27,982 bases of DNA from JAKQEM01 sp964391185 (GCA_964391185.1 CAYMIX010000013.1:1-27982); one strand, 5' to 3'; counted from the first letter of the stretch, positions 1 to 8,259 are shown. Notes: generated by a model not told the origin, from the sequence alone. Numbers and translations are program-made.

Positions 1-1
1 G

Positions 2-706
2 GTACGGGAAAAGAATCGACGGTTGGGACTCGGCCTCATGGGCATTCACGAGTGGCTCCTCCAACGAGGATATAAATATGAAATGAACCCCGAGCTACGC
101 TCTTGGTTGGAGGTATATAAAAATGAATCTGAAAGGTCTGCCAATGAACATTGTGACCGTTTTTATATCGGTCGTCCTGTGGCGTACCGGGCAATTGCAC
201 CAACGGGCTCTATCGGTATCCTCGCTGGAACTACAACGGGAATTGAACCTTTGTTTGCAGTGGCATATAAACGCCGCTTCCTCACAGAAGGAACAAAATG
301 GAAATATCAATATGTTATCGACGGAACAGCGCAAGCCTTAATTGACAAATATGGTGTTAAACCTGACAGCATTGAAAGTGCTCTTGACCTAAGTAACAAC
401 TATGAACAGCGCATCAAGTTCCAAGCGGACATACAAGATTACGTTGACATGTCAATCAGTTCAACCATTAATCTACCCTCTTGGGGAAGTAAAGATAACA
501 ACCCCGACAAGATCGAAGAGTTTATAAAAACTCTTGCTAAATATGCTCCACGGTTACGAGGGTTTACTTGTTATCCAAATGGAAGTCGAGGAGGTCAACC
601 CCTAACCTCTGTACCTTATGAGGAAGCAATCAAACACAAAGACACTGTGTACGACGAGGTGGACATTTGTGAAATAACAGGTCATGGTGGGAGTTGTGGG
701 GTATGA
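2..706 (+). CDS. nrdJ: Ribonucleotide reductase, class II (adenosylcobalamin-dependent) type, C-terminal part
   Basis: This is the 3' part of a ribonucleotide reductase large subunit, which makes deoxynucleotides for phage DNA synthesis. The frame is open from base 2, so the gene is cut by the window edge; the in-frame TTG at 23 is not a credible start. Visible motifs are NRRLGLGLMG near the left edge, APTGSIGILAGTTTGIEP, a SSTINLP strand motif, and RGFTCYPNGSRGGQPLT near the C-terminus. The APTGSI..GTTTGIEP wording is typical of class II (B12-dependent) enzymes rather than class I NrdA. The last residues hold a Cys-x8-Cys pair (CEITGHGGSC), the expected place for the redox-active C-terminal cysteines that re-reduce the active site. 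The stop overlaps the next start as ATGA. The reductase identity is secure; the class is inferred from motif wording, because the N-terminal half is missing. Confidence 0.88.
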   Translation, partial: VREKNRRLGLGLMGIHEWLLQRGYKYEMNPELRSWLEVYKNESERSANEHCDRFYIGRPVAYRAIAPTGSIGILAGTTTGIEPLFAVAYKRRFLTEGTKWKYQYVIDGTAQALIDKYGVKPDSIESALDLSNNYEQRIKFQADIQDYVDMSISSTINLPSWGSKDNNPDKIEEFIKTLAKYAPRLRGFTCYPNGSRGGQPLTSVPYEEAIKHKDTVYDEVDICEITGHGGSCGV

Positions 707-966
707 AAATTGTTTTTCAAAATCGAATGGGAGAAACCATTACACGGGAAGCTCGTGTTGGACAAAAATTAGCCGGCCTACGGTTGATACAACTTATTTT
801 TGAAAACTCACACGAGCTGTATGAACTGACAACAGAGTATGGACAACGCTGGTTGAAAGACAATGCCCATAGAGTTATGCTTTATAGCAAAGATAAACCG
901 ATCACCTCAACTAATAGTCCAAAAGAGTCTAATTGGGGTTCAGATTGGGTAGATGATGGAGTATAA
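703..966 (+). CDS. Small hypothetical protein coupled to the ribonucleotide reductase
   Basis: An 87-residue protein that I do not recognise. It starts at an ATG sharing an ATGA overlap with the reductase stop, so it is probably translated by coupling; the in-frame TTG at 694 inside the reductase is less likely. The protein is soluble-looking, with no membrane segment. The N-terminal two thirds is mixed alpha/beta (MKIVFQNRMGETITREAR, then an amphipathic stretch rich in Leu, Glu and Arg). The tail is rich in Ser, Asn, Trp and Asp and ends WVDDGV. Because it sits directly behind a nucleotide-metabolism gene and before a terminator, it may be the last gene of the early/middle DNA-metabolism operon. 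No function is claimed. Confidence 0.7.
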   Translation: MKIVFQNRMGETITREARVGQKLAGLRLIQLIFENSHELYELTTEYGQRWLKDNAHRVMLYSKDKPITSTNSPKESNWGSDWVDDGV

Positions 967-971
967 AAGAG

Positions 972-997
972 AAGGGGCCTCAACTGAGGCCCCTTTT
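972..997. terminator. Hairpin terminator between convergent operons
   Basis: The perfect arms GGGGCCTC (974-981) and GAGGCCCC (986-993) enclose the loop AACT. Flanking A-T pairs at 972-973 with 994-995 extend the stem to 10 bp, and TTTT follows on the plus strand. It lies directly after the stop of the 87-residue gene and touches the stop of the minus-strand endolysin gene. It is therefore placed to end transcription from both sides, with the stronger T-run serving the rightward operon. On the minus strand the trailing bases are only moderately T-rich. Confidence 0.85.
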
Positions 998-1515
998 CAT
1001 ATTACTTCTCTAGCTCTATGCAACAGTTTCATTCTATCTGCATAACCATTCAACCCTCCATTTATACGTCTGGTAATAAGTTCAAACTTCCCGGCGTCAG
1101 CCAATGAATTTAAATTTTTCTTATACCAATACCATCCAGCAGACCTCGACGCATTTTCCGGTGTTTCTAATAACTCTGGAGTTTCCACACAAGGTATTCC
1201 CAGAGCTAATGAAACAAGTACGTAGTTATGTTTACCAGTTATTTGAATCAGACCTCTACCCTTATAGCGAACCCCATCTCCAGGTGCTTTGTTTCCCAAG
1301 TCAAGCCTACCCTCGTAAGCTGTACCTGACGCTAATTCTCGCACATATTTCAATTGCCCACTCTCATGCCCTATCTGGGCAAGGAACATCCTCAAACGCG
1401 CAGGAGTGTTTATTTCAAATTCATCAAACGTGTTTTCAAGATGTGGGAGATAAAGGTCTATCAATTTAGCTGGCGCTTCTTTGTAGATGTATTTGAGTTG
1501 AATAGCATCAATCAT
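997..1515 (-). CDS. Endolysin, glycoside hydrolase family 19 (chitinase-like) type
   Basis: A 172-residue peptidoglycan-degrading lysis enzyme that would cut the glycan strands of the host wall at the end of infection. The whole protein is one GH19-like domain with no added cell-wall-binding domain. Key stretches are FLAQIGHESGQLKYVRE (residues 44-60), YKGRGLIQITGKHNY (84-98) and RRINGGLNGYADR (149-161). Glu51 and Glu60, nine residues apart in HES..(7)..E, match the catalytic pair described for phage SPN1S endolysin. There is no signal peptide, so it would need a holin. The start overlaps the end of the upstream internal virion protein gene as ATGATTGA, and no Shine-Dalgarno is visible, so translation is probably coupled. 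It is the last gene of the leftward late operon. Confidence 0.92.
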   Translation of the reverse strand: MIDAIQLKYIYKEAPAKLIDLYLPHLENTFDEFEINTPARLRMFLAQIGHESGQLKYVRELASGTAYEGRLDLGNKAPGDGVRYKGRGLIQITGKHNYVLVSLALGIPCVETPELLETPENASRSAGWYWYKKNLNSLADAGKFELITRRINGGLNGYADRMKLLHRAREVI

Positions 1516-4500
1516 TGTAATACTTGTATCTATTCATGCTACCAATAGAACCAGAAGCAGTGCCTTCCATGCGCTGTTTACGTGTCTTGCGGCTCTCTAC
1601 CAAGTCTTGTTGAATACTTGATGTTAATGTGTCGGGGTCCCCTCCACGGCTCATGTAGATATCTTTGTACTTGGCAAACTCCTCTGTTGCACCATAACTA
1701 GGGCTTCTTCGGAAGCCTATTTTCATTCTCTTTAAAACTTTGTCACGAGCTTCATCGTCACTAAGTTTTGCCAGTGAGTCTGTAAACAACTCTTTCTTGG
1801 CTTTAGATTCTTCCATAGAAGTGAGGCCAAAGTAACGAAGCTTCCAATCACGTCCTGTGCGAGGATAGTCAACACGCTCTTCCTTATCCTTCTGTGCTCC
1901 TTCCCTGTCCTTGAACAGAGTGTTCTCCACAACACCACGCATACTGGAAGGACTCCAAGCAAGGGCAGCGTTGGCCGCTGTTGTCTCATTAGGGTCAACA
2001 GCTAAGTCGTATGCAGATGTAGCCATACGGCCCATTGTAGAGGCATAAGGAGATAAGAAATCAGCCCATCCATTGGGCACCACATCTGCCATACCTAAGC
2101 GACTCTGTACGTTGATGTTGGTTTTGTCAGACAATACACCGTCCTGTAGCCATGTAGGTAGATTCTTTAGGGCAACCTCTCTAATTGTTTGACGTTTACC
2201 AAGCTTGTCGGTGATAGCACCAAAGATGTAGTCAAGCTCTTCATAGGCTGTGGCACCAGTGATGCCAGCACCCAAGACAGCCATAGCTAGTCCAGAGAGC
2301 AGTGGAATAGGGTCGCCTTGTTTAGCACGACGAATCCAGTCAATCTGTTGACCGATAAAACCATGTTGGAATGTCTTCAGTCCACCTGCCATCTTGCCAA
2401 TTTCCCCTGCCTTGGTGTACATCATAGGACGTTCCATAGGGGTGTAGTCAATCATGGCATATTGAGTTTTATTGTATGCTAAATCCAAGAGTTCTTTCTT
2501 GGGTAGTCCACTGTTCTCCAACATCCGTGCAAAAGCAAAGAACACAAGAGGACGTGTAGCAGCTTCACCAGCAATTCGGTTCCAGTCAGCTATAGCATCA
2601 AAACGACGAGAAGCCTTGCTCTGTGTAATCTTGGATACATCCTCAAACTCAGAGAAGTTCATTAGGCCATTGTCATGTGCGTAGTCAATAACTTCCTTCT
2701 GGAATCCTTTTGGTTCAATGTCAACCCATTTAGAAAGCATCGCCATAGAGGCATCTACACTGGCCTTAGACATTGATGTAAGGAATTCTAGGCCAGACAC
2801 ATCAGCATTACGAGCTAAACCTAACATTTCAGGAATAGCGGTCTGTGGCACTTGTAAAAGCTGCATAGCCAAGAAGGGGAAGTTCAACATACCCATTGTC
2901 AGTTGACCCATACGCTTGGATACCTGATGAATAATTTCTCTAGGTACAGAAGGACCAGCTTTAAACAGGTGTTTAAAAGGAGCATCCAAGAGTGTATTGA
3001 CAGCAGCACCTTCTGCGCTAACACCACGACCAGTGGCCTGCTTCATGTAATCTTGTACATATTGCTTGGCATTCTGCATGTGATCGAGGGCAGGATTAGA
3101 TAGCAAGCCAGTAACATCCACTTGTGTCTTCAACATCTCATAGCTCATAGCAGCTTCTTCAACATATTTGAAGAAAGAACGCATACCCTCATTGGTGTTG
3201 GCATCAGGAGTGAGCCAAGGCTTATTCCCTTCGTTACCGAAGATTCCCTTCTTCTCTAGAGCATGTAGGTTGGCTCCATACATAGTGGAACCTACCTGAG
3301 CAGTGATTTCCTTAATTTTATCTTGTACTTCCTTAAAGGCAGCGTCATTACCACCAAGTAAATCCATAATCTTAGCCATGTCACCAAGCATGGTAACACT
3401 CTTTCCTTTTCCACCCAGGTTTGTCCGTGGCAGGTCTTCTGCTATGGCACCTGGGTATTTTTGTTGTAGGTCGCTGGAAAGCTTTCTGATGATGGCATCA
3501 CGTTGCCATTTGGTGTCAGCAGAGATAATGCCGATAGGCTCAAGCACAGGTTTCCCTTGCTTGTCTAGAACAGCCACACCATCTTTCATCTTAGGCACAG
3601 AGAAGATTGTTTTGTAATCTCCTGTAAAGATGCCAGGACGCCATCCAGCACGCTTACGGAAGCCTTTCAGGCCAGCATGTTCATAACTCTCTTGTGCCTT
3701 GGTGTAAAGCTCGTCAGAGGCTTTATACAGCTTCTCCATGAAGGAAATTTGACGTTCATTGAATCCGTTAGCACGAAGTTGTTCAGGAGTGAAGGTTGTT
3801 TCGTTCTTGTCTCCCATACCCCATGTCTGCCACACCTCATTCCTCTCTTGTTGTGACATTTTCTCCCACAGAGGACCCATCCCTTGTTTGTCAGTAATGT
3901 GTACACGAGCAAAGTTCTCCGCTGAGCGAAAGCCTTTGCGGACAGTGTCACGGACATATTTGATTACAGGATTGTTCGTAGCACCGGCAATACGATTGAT
4001 ACCTGCTGTAACTGTCTTACCACGTAACAGTTGGTCAGCACGAATGTCTTTAGCCTCAGGAGCAGCAGCAATCACTTCCTCAGGCGTGTTGAAATTAGCA
4101 CGGAATCCTTCATCTGTACCTAACAGATTTCTTGCCTTCTTAACCTTGTCTTGTTGCGCCTTGATTGGAGCAACATCTTCTTGTGTTAGGTCTGCCACCT
4201 TAGAGCTTTGAGGACCGAGGTCAATACCTCCACGTTGAGAACGGGGTACAGCTAAACCCTTTTGAAGTTGAAAATTTGGCCCTATCAAGACACCATCTTC
4301 GTGGAGATTTTTAAATGGATAATCATACAGACGATCTGCTTTGTGTAAACGGAGGCGATTTTCTGCTAAAACTGCCTCACGTTCCCCATGCACTTTCTCC
4401 CACTCAGTCAGATCAATTTTTCCTTCGGTATCTCTCCAATTGTAGCCTTTCTGAAAGCCCTCTATTTCTTGTACGGCATGTTGTAGTTCATGTATTAATG

Positions 4501-6193
4501 TTTTAGTGAAAGAACTATCTTGCTCAGTTTGTTTTCTATAATAACGAACTAAATCACTATAATCACTAGGGACTTCCTCTATATTTGCTTTTATATTTTT
4601 CAAGTCTTCTAAAGAATATCCAGAATAACTCCCATTGTTTACTTGTTCTCTAAAACGAAACAAAGCATCATCTTTCAATTGTTTTCCACGAGGTCTTCTT
4701 GTATCTACCACATCTGGATAGTTTTTAAAAACAATTTCATTTCGTCCAGAATCAAAATGAGCCTGTGATTCTATAGAAGGGTCAATCCTTATCTTAAGTC
4801 TTTTTAATTGAGGGTAGTTTTTAAAAAGGAGGGGATGGTCTATAACAGAGCCAACAGGAATAGTTTCTCCAGCCACCAAGTTCTGAAGCCCCTTTTTGTT
4901 TATATTTGTTTTTGAATCATCGATCTCGAATCTCCAACGACCGTCACCACCCATTGCCCAGCCGGTGACCCCCCATATTTTCTCAGGTTGCCATCCTCGT
5001 TTTGTCAACTCTAAAGCTTGCTCTAATTTACTTTTGTTCTTTTTATTTGACCAATCTCCACCAAAAATGCCGCGTTGTCCTTTAGGTACAGAAAACTTAT
5101 CCTGTAAACGAGACACACCTGCTTCTAGATTTTGTTGTTCTGCTCGTTGTTGATAGGCAGCATCTGTTTCAACATCCTTGACAGGCTGTTCAATAGCATC
5201 CTTGAATAATTGCTCCTGCATAGTATCCATTACAGGATCAGCAGACCTGTCTTGCTTCTGTAGATTGACAAACATATCAGGCTGTGGGCTACCCTCCACT
5301 TGAGCCTCACGGATAAGTTCAGGACCTTCTGTGAAAGGAAGATCAATTTGATTGGAATGATCTACAGCATTAGGTTCACCATAGCGACGTAGAGGATTGT
5401 ATTGCTCTGGTGTACGATTGAAAACCTCCTGTTGAGCACGAAGATTCTCAGGAACTTGGTCAACTGTGAAGTTGCTTGTTCTTTGTGGGAAAGTTTCTTT
5501 AGGAGTGATGGTTTCTTCCAGTCCTTTTAGATTGGCTGGAGGTTTTGTGTATTTTTGTTTAGGTGTTGTAAAACCGCCGAAGGCTCCACCCATAGCAGCA
5601 GACAAGATAGTTGAGCTAGGTGAGAATTCGTGTGCTTGTTGCATCTCAGGTGTACTAGCAATTTGCTGGATAGCACCACGAGTGGCAACATCCTGAGCAG
5701 CATTAGCAGCACCACCAGTGAAGATACGAGAAAGGGCTGTAGGTCCCATAGCACCAATTTTATAGCCTAAGATTTGTCCTAAAGCATCTGTACCTACAGC
5801 AGCAGTTGTTCGATACCCACTTTCTCCAGCATCTAGGAAACGCTTACCAGTCTCAAGAGGAGACAAAGGAGATAAAATAAGGTTGGGCACAATACCAGCA
5901 ACCCCGGAGATAAGTTCTCCTCCTAGTCCTTGACGTTTCTGTTGAGGGTTAGCCCATTTATTTCGGCTTTCAATTCGTTCATTCAAGCCCTTAAACACTT
6001 TGTCTTGTGTTTCCTTCCCACCTACCCATCGTGTAGGAACAGAGGCTAACAAAGACAATCCTGTGTCAGCAGTGTTACCAACAGAAGCAACAGCAGTTTT
6101 TAAGTCTTCTAAAATAGAAGTTTTACCACCATCAAAAAGCCCCAGCGGATCATTCTGGGGCTCTTCATCAAACAGTCCTAATGGATCGTTCAT
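1508..6193 (-). CDS. Large internal virion (ejection) protein with an inserted metallopeptidase-like domain
   Basis: A 1561-residue protein, by position and size the equivalent of the large internal core/ejection protein of podoviruses, which enters the cell with the DNA. The N-terminus repeats NDPLGLFD twice (residues 2-9 and 14-21), then comes a Gly/Ala-rich amphipathic region (95-210) and a Gln/Glu-rich linker. Residues 362-660 form a separate metallopeptidase-like module containing HELQH (568-572). The remainder (670-1561) is mostly helical, with hydrophobic stretches around 1097-1115 and 1296-1316 that could insert into membranes. Around 1240-1282 (KTQYAMIDYT..., GGLKTFQHGFIGQQ) it resembles regions found in large phage polyvalent proteins. 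No transglycosylase domain like that of T7 gp16 is evident. The ribosome site AAGGA lies before ATG 6193; the 3' end overlaps the endolysin. The ejection role is inferred from size, features and neighbours. Confidence 0.8.
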   Translation of the reverse strand: MNDPLGLFDEEPQNDPLGLFDGGKTSILEDLKTAVASVGNTADTGLSLLASVPTRWVGGKETQDKVFKGLNERIESRNKWANPQQKRQGLGGELISGVAGIVPNLILSPLSPLETGKRFLDAGESGYRTTAAVGTDALGQILGYKIGAMGPTALSRIFTGGAANAAQDVATRGAIQQIASTPEMQQAHEFSPSSTILSAAMGGAFGGFTTPKQKYTKPPANLKGLEETITPKETFPQRTSNFTVDQVPENLRAQQEVFNRTPEQYNPLRRYGEPNAVDHSNQIDLPFTEGPELIREAQVEGSPQPDMFVNLQKQDRSADPVMDTMQEQLFKDAIEQPVKDVETDAAYQQRAEQQNLEAGVSRLQDKFSVPKGQRGIFGGDWSNKKNKSKLEQALELTKRGWQPEKIWGVTGWAMGGDGRWRFEIDDSKTNINKKGLQNLVAGETIPVGSVIDHPLLFKNYPQLKRLKIRIDPSIESQAHFDSGRNEIVFKNYPDVVDTRRPRGKQLKDDALFRFREQVNNGSYSGYSLEDLKNIKANIEEVPSDYSDLVRYYRKQTEQDSSFTKTLIHELQHAVQEIEGFQKGYNWRDTEGKIDLTEWEKVHGEREAVLAENRLRLHKADRLYDYPFKNLHEDGVLIGPNFQLQKGLAVPRSQRGGIDLGPQSSKVADLTQEDVAPIKAQQDKVKKARNLLGTDEGFRANFNTPEEVIAAAPEAKDIRADQLLRGKTVTAGINRIAGATNNPVIKYVRDTVRKGFRSAENFARVHITDKQGMGPLWEKMSQQERNEVWQTWGMGDKNETTFTPEQLRANGFNERQISFMEKLYKASDELYTKAQESYEHAGLKGFRKRAGWRPGIFTGDYKTIFSVPKMKDGVAVLDKQGKPVLEPIGIISADTKWQRDAIIRKLSSDLQQKYPGAIAEDLPRTNLGGKGKSVTMLGDMAKIMDLLGGNDAAFKEVQDKIKEITAQVGSTMYGANLHALEKKGIFGNEGNKPWLTPDANTNEGMRSFFKYVEEAAMSYEMLKTQVDVTGLLSNPALDHMQNAKQYVQDYMKQATGRGVSAEGAAVNTLLDAPFKHLFKAGPSVPREIIHQVSKRMGQLTMGMLNFPFLAMQLLQVPQTAIPEMLGLARNADVSGLEFLTSMSKASVDASMAMLSKWVDIEPKGFQKEVIDYAHDNGLMNFSEFEDVSKITQSKASRRFDAIADWNRIAGEAATRPLVFFAFARMLENSGLPKKELLDLAYNKTQYAMIDYTPMERPMMYTKAGEIGKMAGGLKTFQHGFIGQQIDWIRRAKQGDPIPLLSGLAMAVLGAGITGATAYEELDYIFGAITDKLGKRQTIREVALKNLPTWLQDGVLSDKTNINVQSRLGMADVVPNGWADFLSPYASTMGRMATSAYDLAVDPNETTAANAALAWSPSSMRGVVENTLFKDREGAQKDKEERVDYPRTGRDWKLRYFGLTSMEESKAKKELFTDSLAKLSDDEARDKVLKRMKIGFRRSPSYGATEEFAKYKDIYMSRGGDPDTLTSSIQQDLVESRKTRKQRMEGTASGSIGSMNRYKYYND
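4214..5110 (-). other. Metallopeptidase-like (zincin) domain encoded by an AT-rich insert
   Basis: This is a domain within the 1561-residue internal virion protein (about residues 362-660). It carries TGWAMGGDGRWRFEIDD (410-426), a signature seen in metallopeptidase-like modules of phage and mobile-element polyvalent proteins. The zinc motif LIHELQH follows (His568, Glu569, His572; bases 4478-4492), then GEREA (603-607), where Glu604 or Glu606 could be the third zinc ligand. The encoding DNA is clearly more AT-rich than its flanks: hand counts of 60-base lines give 16/60 G+C at 4501, 19/60 at 4621 and 24/60 at 4741, against 32/60 at 5281 and 26/60 at 4081. Both edges carry a VPxxQRG motif. 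The motifs are directly visible; peptidase activity and horizontal origin are inferences. Confidence 0.75.
6131..6190 (-). repeat. Tandem NDPLGLFD peptide repeat at the N-terminus of the internal virion protein
   Basis: Residues 2-9 and 14-21 are identical (NDPLGLFD), separated by EEPQ. The two DNA copies differ at synonymous positions (for example CCA TTA GGA CTG against CCG CTG GGG CTT). The peptide is therefore conserved while the DNA has diverged, which suggests selection on a short linear motif, perhaps for binding another virion protein or the portal. Confidence 0.8.
6138..6162 (-). promoter_or_regulatory. Terminator-like hairpin inside the 5' coding region of the internal virion protein gene
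   Basis: Read on the minus strand, AGCCCCAG and CTGGGGCT form a perfect 8-bp GC-rich stem around a 9-base loop, and the arm runs straight into TTTT (bases 6137-6134). This is the layout of an intrinsic terminator or pause site, placed about 30-60 bases after the start codon. It could attenuate expression of the downstream 1561-residue protein and endolysin, or slow translation. It may also be a by-product of codon choice in the NDPLGLFD repeat. The structure is seen; its function is inferred. Confidence 0.45.
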
Positions 6194-6201
6194 TGTATTC
6201 C

Positions 6202-7251
6202 TTACTTAATATCAACACCAAACTTTTTCTTGAAAGCTTCTTTAAGTTTTTCTGGAGGAACTCCTGGATAAAGTTTTTGTAGGTCTGCTAAGCTTTGAGG
6301 ACGTGATTGAGCAGGGCTACCTGTAGATGGTTGAACAACAGGGTTGTTCCCTAATGTTGGGGCAGCAGGAAGGCCCTGCTCTTGGAATCCAAGTGATTTA
6401 ACATCTGGCTTGCCTGCATTACCTGCTGCACGAGCACGTACATCCATATCGCTAATAATGCGAGTAATGTTATCAAACTCAGATTGTAATGCAGCACGTT
6501 TGTCTGGATCAATCTCAGCACGAAGTTCATTGTATAGAGCAGCTTGTGTATTCTTGAGAGTCTCTTTACTTCCTGTTTTCTTGGCGTCAGAGACAGCACG
6601 ACTAACAGAGGCTTTGTATTGAGCTAGTGCTTGTTGTTGGGCAGCCTTTGTTGCAGCTAATGCACGAGCATCCTCACCCTTTTGTGCTTGCAGAGCAGAT
6701 TGTTGTGCAAACTTGCTCTGAGCCATTGTCATATATTCACCCATTGTAGACATTGTTTTGCTTAGAGTTTCAGGGTCCATTGAGTCAAACTCAGGTTGCC
6801 AGAAACTTCCAAGCATACGCTTGCCCATTTGATGGCGAACATTAGGAGGTAGGAGAGTTAAAGCCTGTCCTGTCTGTGAATAGGCAGACGCACCGCCATT
6901 GATGAAGTCAAGGTCTTTCTTGTTCATCTTCCCTTGGTATTCACCTAACAGAGCATCAAATTGCTCTTTCATGCTGTCTTTACTAAGCTTGGCTTTATCG
7001 GTAAGTAAAGAACTGTTAGCTGTAACACCTGGAAGTTGTTCTTCAAGTGTTCGATTATTGAGACGCTTTTCCTCCAACACAAGAGGATTCATCTTCTGTG
7101 TTTGTGCATTCTTTAACTGTTGTTCAAGAGACTGTTGGTCAGCATATTGCTTTCCTTGGTCCAATAGGTCACGGGCAGCGAGGTTACCTAGAGGATTCCA
7201 GTCTCCATAAACATCTTGTAAAGACTTGATTTGAGAGGTATAGGGGTCCAT
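6202..7251 (-). CDS. Putative internal virion protein, coiled-coil rich
   Basis: A 349-residue, highly helical, Gln/Ala/Lys-rich protein with no signal peptide or membrane segment. Residues about 35-105 and 175-270 have long heptad-like stretches rich in Gln, Leu, Ala and Lys. Residues about 290-325 are a Pro/Ser/Gln linker. The C-terminus, from DLQKLYPGVPPEKLKEAFKK onward, looks like a short folded helical tail. It sits between a Gly-rich structural protein and the giant internal virion protein, the usual location of the middle-sized ejection proteins (the gp15-like position of T7-type phages). Its ATG directly abuts the upstream stop (TAAATG). I infer an internal or ejection protein from order and composition; no family motif is decisive. 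Confidence 0.65.
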   Translation of the reverse strand: MDPYTSQIKSLQDVYGDWNPLGNLAARDLLDQGKQYADQQSLEQQLKNAQTQKMNPLVLEEKRLNNRTLEEQLPGVTANSSLLTDKAKLSKDSMKEQFDALLGEYQGKMNKKDLDFINGGASAYSQTGQALTLLPPNVRHQMGKRMLGSFWQPEFDSMDPETLSKTMSTMGEYMTMAQSKFAQQSALQAQKGEDARALAATKAAQQQALAQYKASVSRAVSDAKKTGSKETLKNTQAALYNELRAEIDPDKRAALQSEFDNITRIISDMDVRARAAGNAGKPDVKSLGFQEQGLPAAPTLGNNPVVQPSTGSPAQSRPQSLADLQKLYPGVPPEKLKEAFKKKFGVDIK

Positions 7252-8259
7252 TTAGTCTCCGCTTGATCCACGCAGCCAGAAGTCATCTGGGTTAGAAAAA
7301 TCGTTGTGGTTTGATGCACCTGAGTTGAACATACCAGTTAAGCCATTCTGCATCCTGTCAAACAAACCAGATTGACGGCCAAACTGTAAGAGTTGTCCTA
7401 GTCCTTGTGTACGCATCTGTGTACGTTGATTCTGTAGTTGATTCAGCATACCAGACTGACCAGAAGCCAGTTGTGCTAGACGAGCCTGTAGTTCAACCTC
7501 ACGAGGGCCATATTGTGAACGACGGCCAGCAGCAGCATCCTTACGTTCCAATTGTTGGCGTAGAGTTTGAGCATAGGGGCTATTCTGTCCATAAAGGCCC
7601 TGTAAGCCGTTTATTTGTGAGTTGAGTCCCTTGCTAGCTTGGTTATACCCATAGAGGGCTCCTAGGCCCCCTATAACGTTCCCTAGCATACTCCCTGTGC
7701 CTCCACGGCCTGTTGATTCCCCATATCCCATACCGCTAGACGCTCCTCGTGGCATCATACCACCAATTGTAGGACCACCAAATAAACCAGATAGGGAGTT
7801 GACCATACCTAGTCCGGGGATAGCACCGACAATACCATTGACAATACTGCGGCCCATTGAGTCACCACCTGCATTCATACGACGACCGTCTGGTGCTTGT
7901 GCAGCAGCCATAAGACCACTGGTGACAGGTCCGGGTAGTCCCGCAGCATTGCCAGCCATGTTTGCCCCTTGACCTAGGAGAACACGTTTGGCACGATTCC
8001 AGAAACTATTGGGATCGTTATAATCTGCAGTGTTTCCATCAGATTGTGGGGTGTATTGGTCTGAATTAGGATCATCCCAACCACCAGTTGTATAGTCGTT
8101 TGGAGAATCAAAGCTATCACTGCCAGGATAGTTCACAGAATCAGGTTGTCCCCAATCTGACCATCCACCACTATTACCTGTACCACCCCAACTGTCGCTA
8201 CCGGGATATGATGTAGAATCACTAGTTCCCCAGCTACCTAGTCCACTATTGTCTGCCAT
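7252..8259 (-). CDS. Glycine-rich virion protein, probable internal/ejection protein
   Basis: A 335-residue protein of low complexity. Residues 1-80 are Gly/Ser/Asp/Trp-rich and disordered-looking, with a repeated unit: SYPGSDSWGG and NYPGSDSFDS. Residues about 95-205 are Gly/Ala/Met-rich with hydrophobic stretches (SIVNGIVGAIPGLGMVNSLSGLFGG; MLGNVIGGLGALYGY) that could associate with membranes. Residues 210-310 are helical and Gln/Arg-rich. This hydrophobic, glycine-rich make-up beside two other large helical virion proteins is common for small ejection proteins of podoviruses (the gp14-like position). A strong ribosome site, AAGGAGATATA, lies before the ATG and overlaps the stop region of the upstream gene. 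The assignment is inferred from composition and position. Confidence 0.62.
   Translation of the reverse strand: MADNSGLGSWGTSDSTSYPGSDSWGGTGNSGGWSDWGQPDSVNYPGSDSFDSPNDYTTGGWDDPNSDQYTPQSDGNTADYNDPNSFWNRAKRVLLGQGANMAGNAAGLPGPVTSGLMAAAQAPDGRRMNAGGDSMGRSIVNGIVGAIPGLGMVNSLSGLFGGPTIGGMMPRGASSGMGYGESTGRGGTGSMLGNVIGGLGALYGYNQASKGLNSQINGLQGLYGQNSPYAQTLRQQLERKDAAAGRRSQYGPREVELQARLAQLASGQSGMLNQLQNQRTQMRTQGLGQLLQFGRQSGLFDRMQNGLTGMFNSGASNHNDFSNPDDFWLRGSSGD

Noticed and set aside
1104..1469. A 121-codon plus-strand frame opposite the endolysin
   Set aside because: The endolysin has complete family motifs on the other strand. This frame has no recognisable features and no context as a gene.
3759..4211. A 150-codon plus-strand frame opposite the internal virion protein
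   Set aside because: It is a shadow of a well-supported long gene and is low in recognisable protein features.
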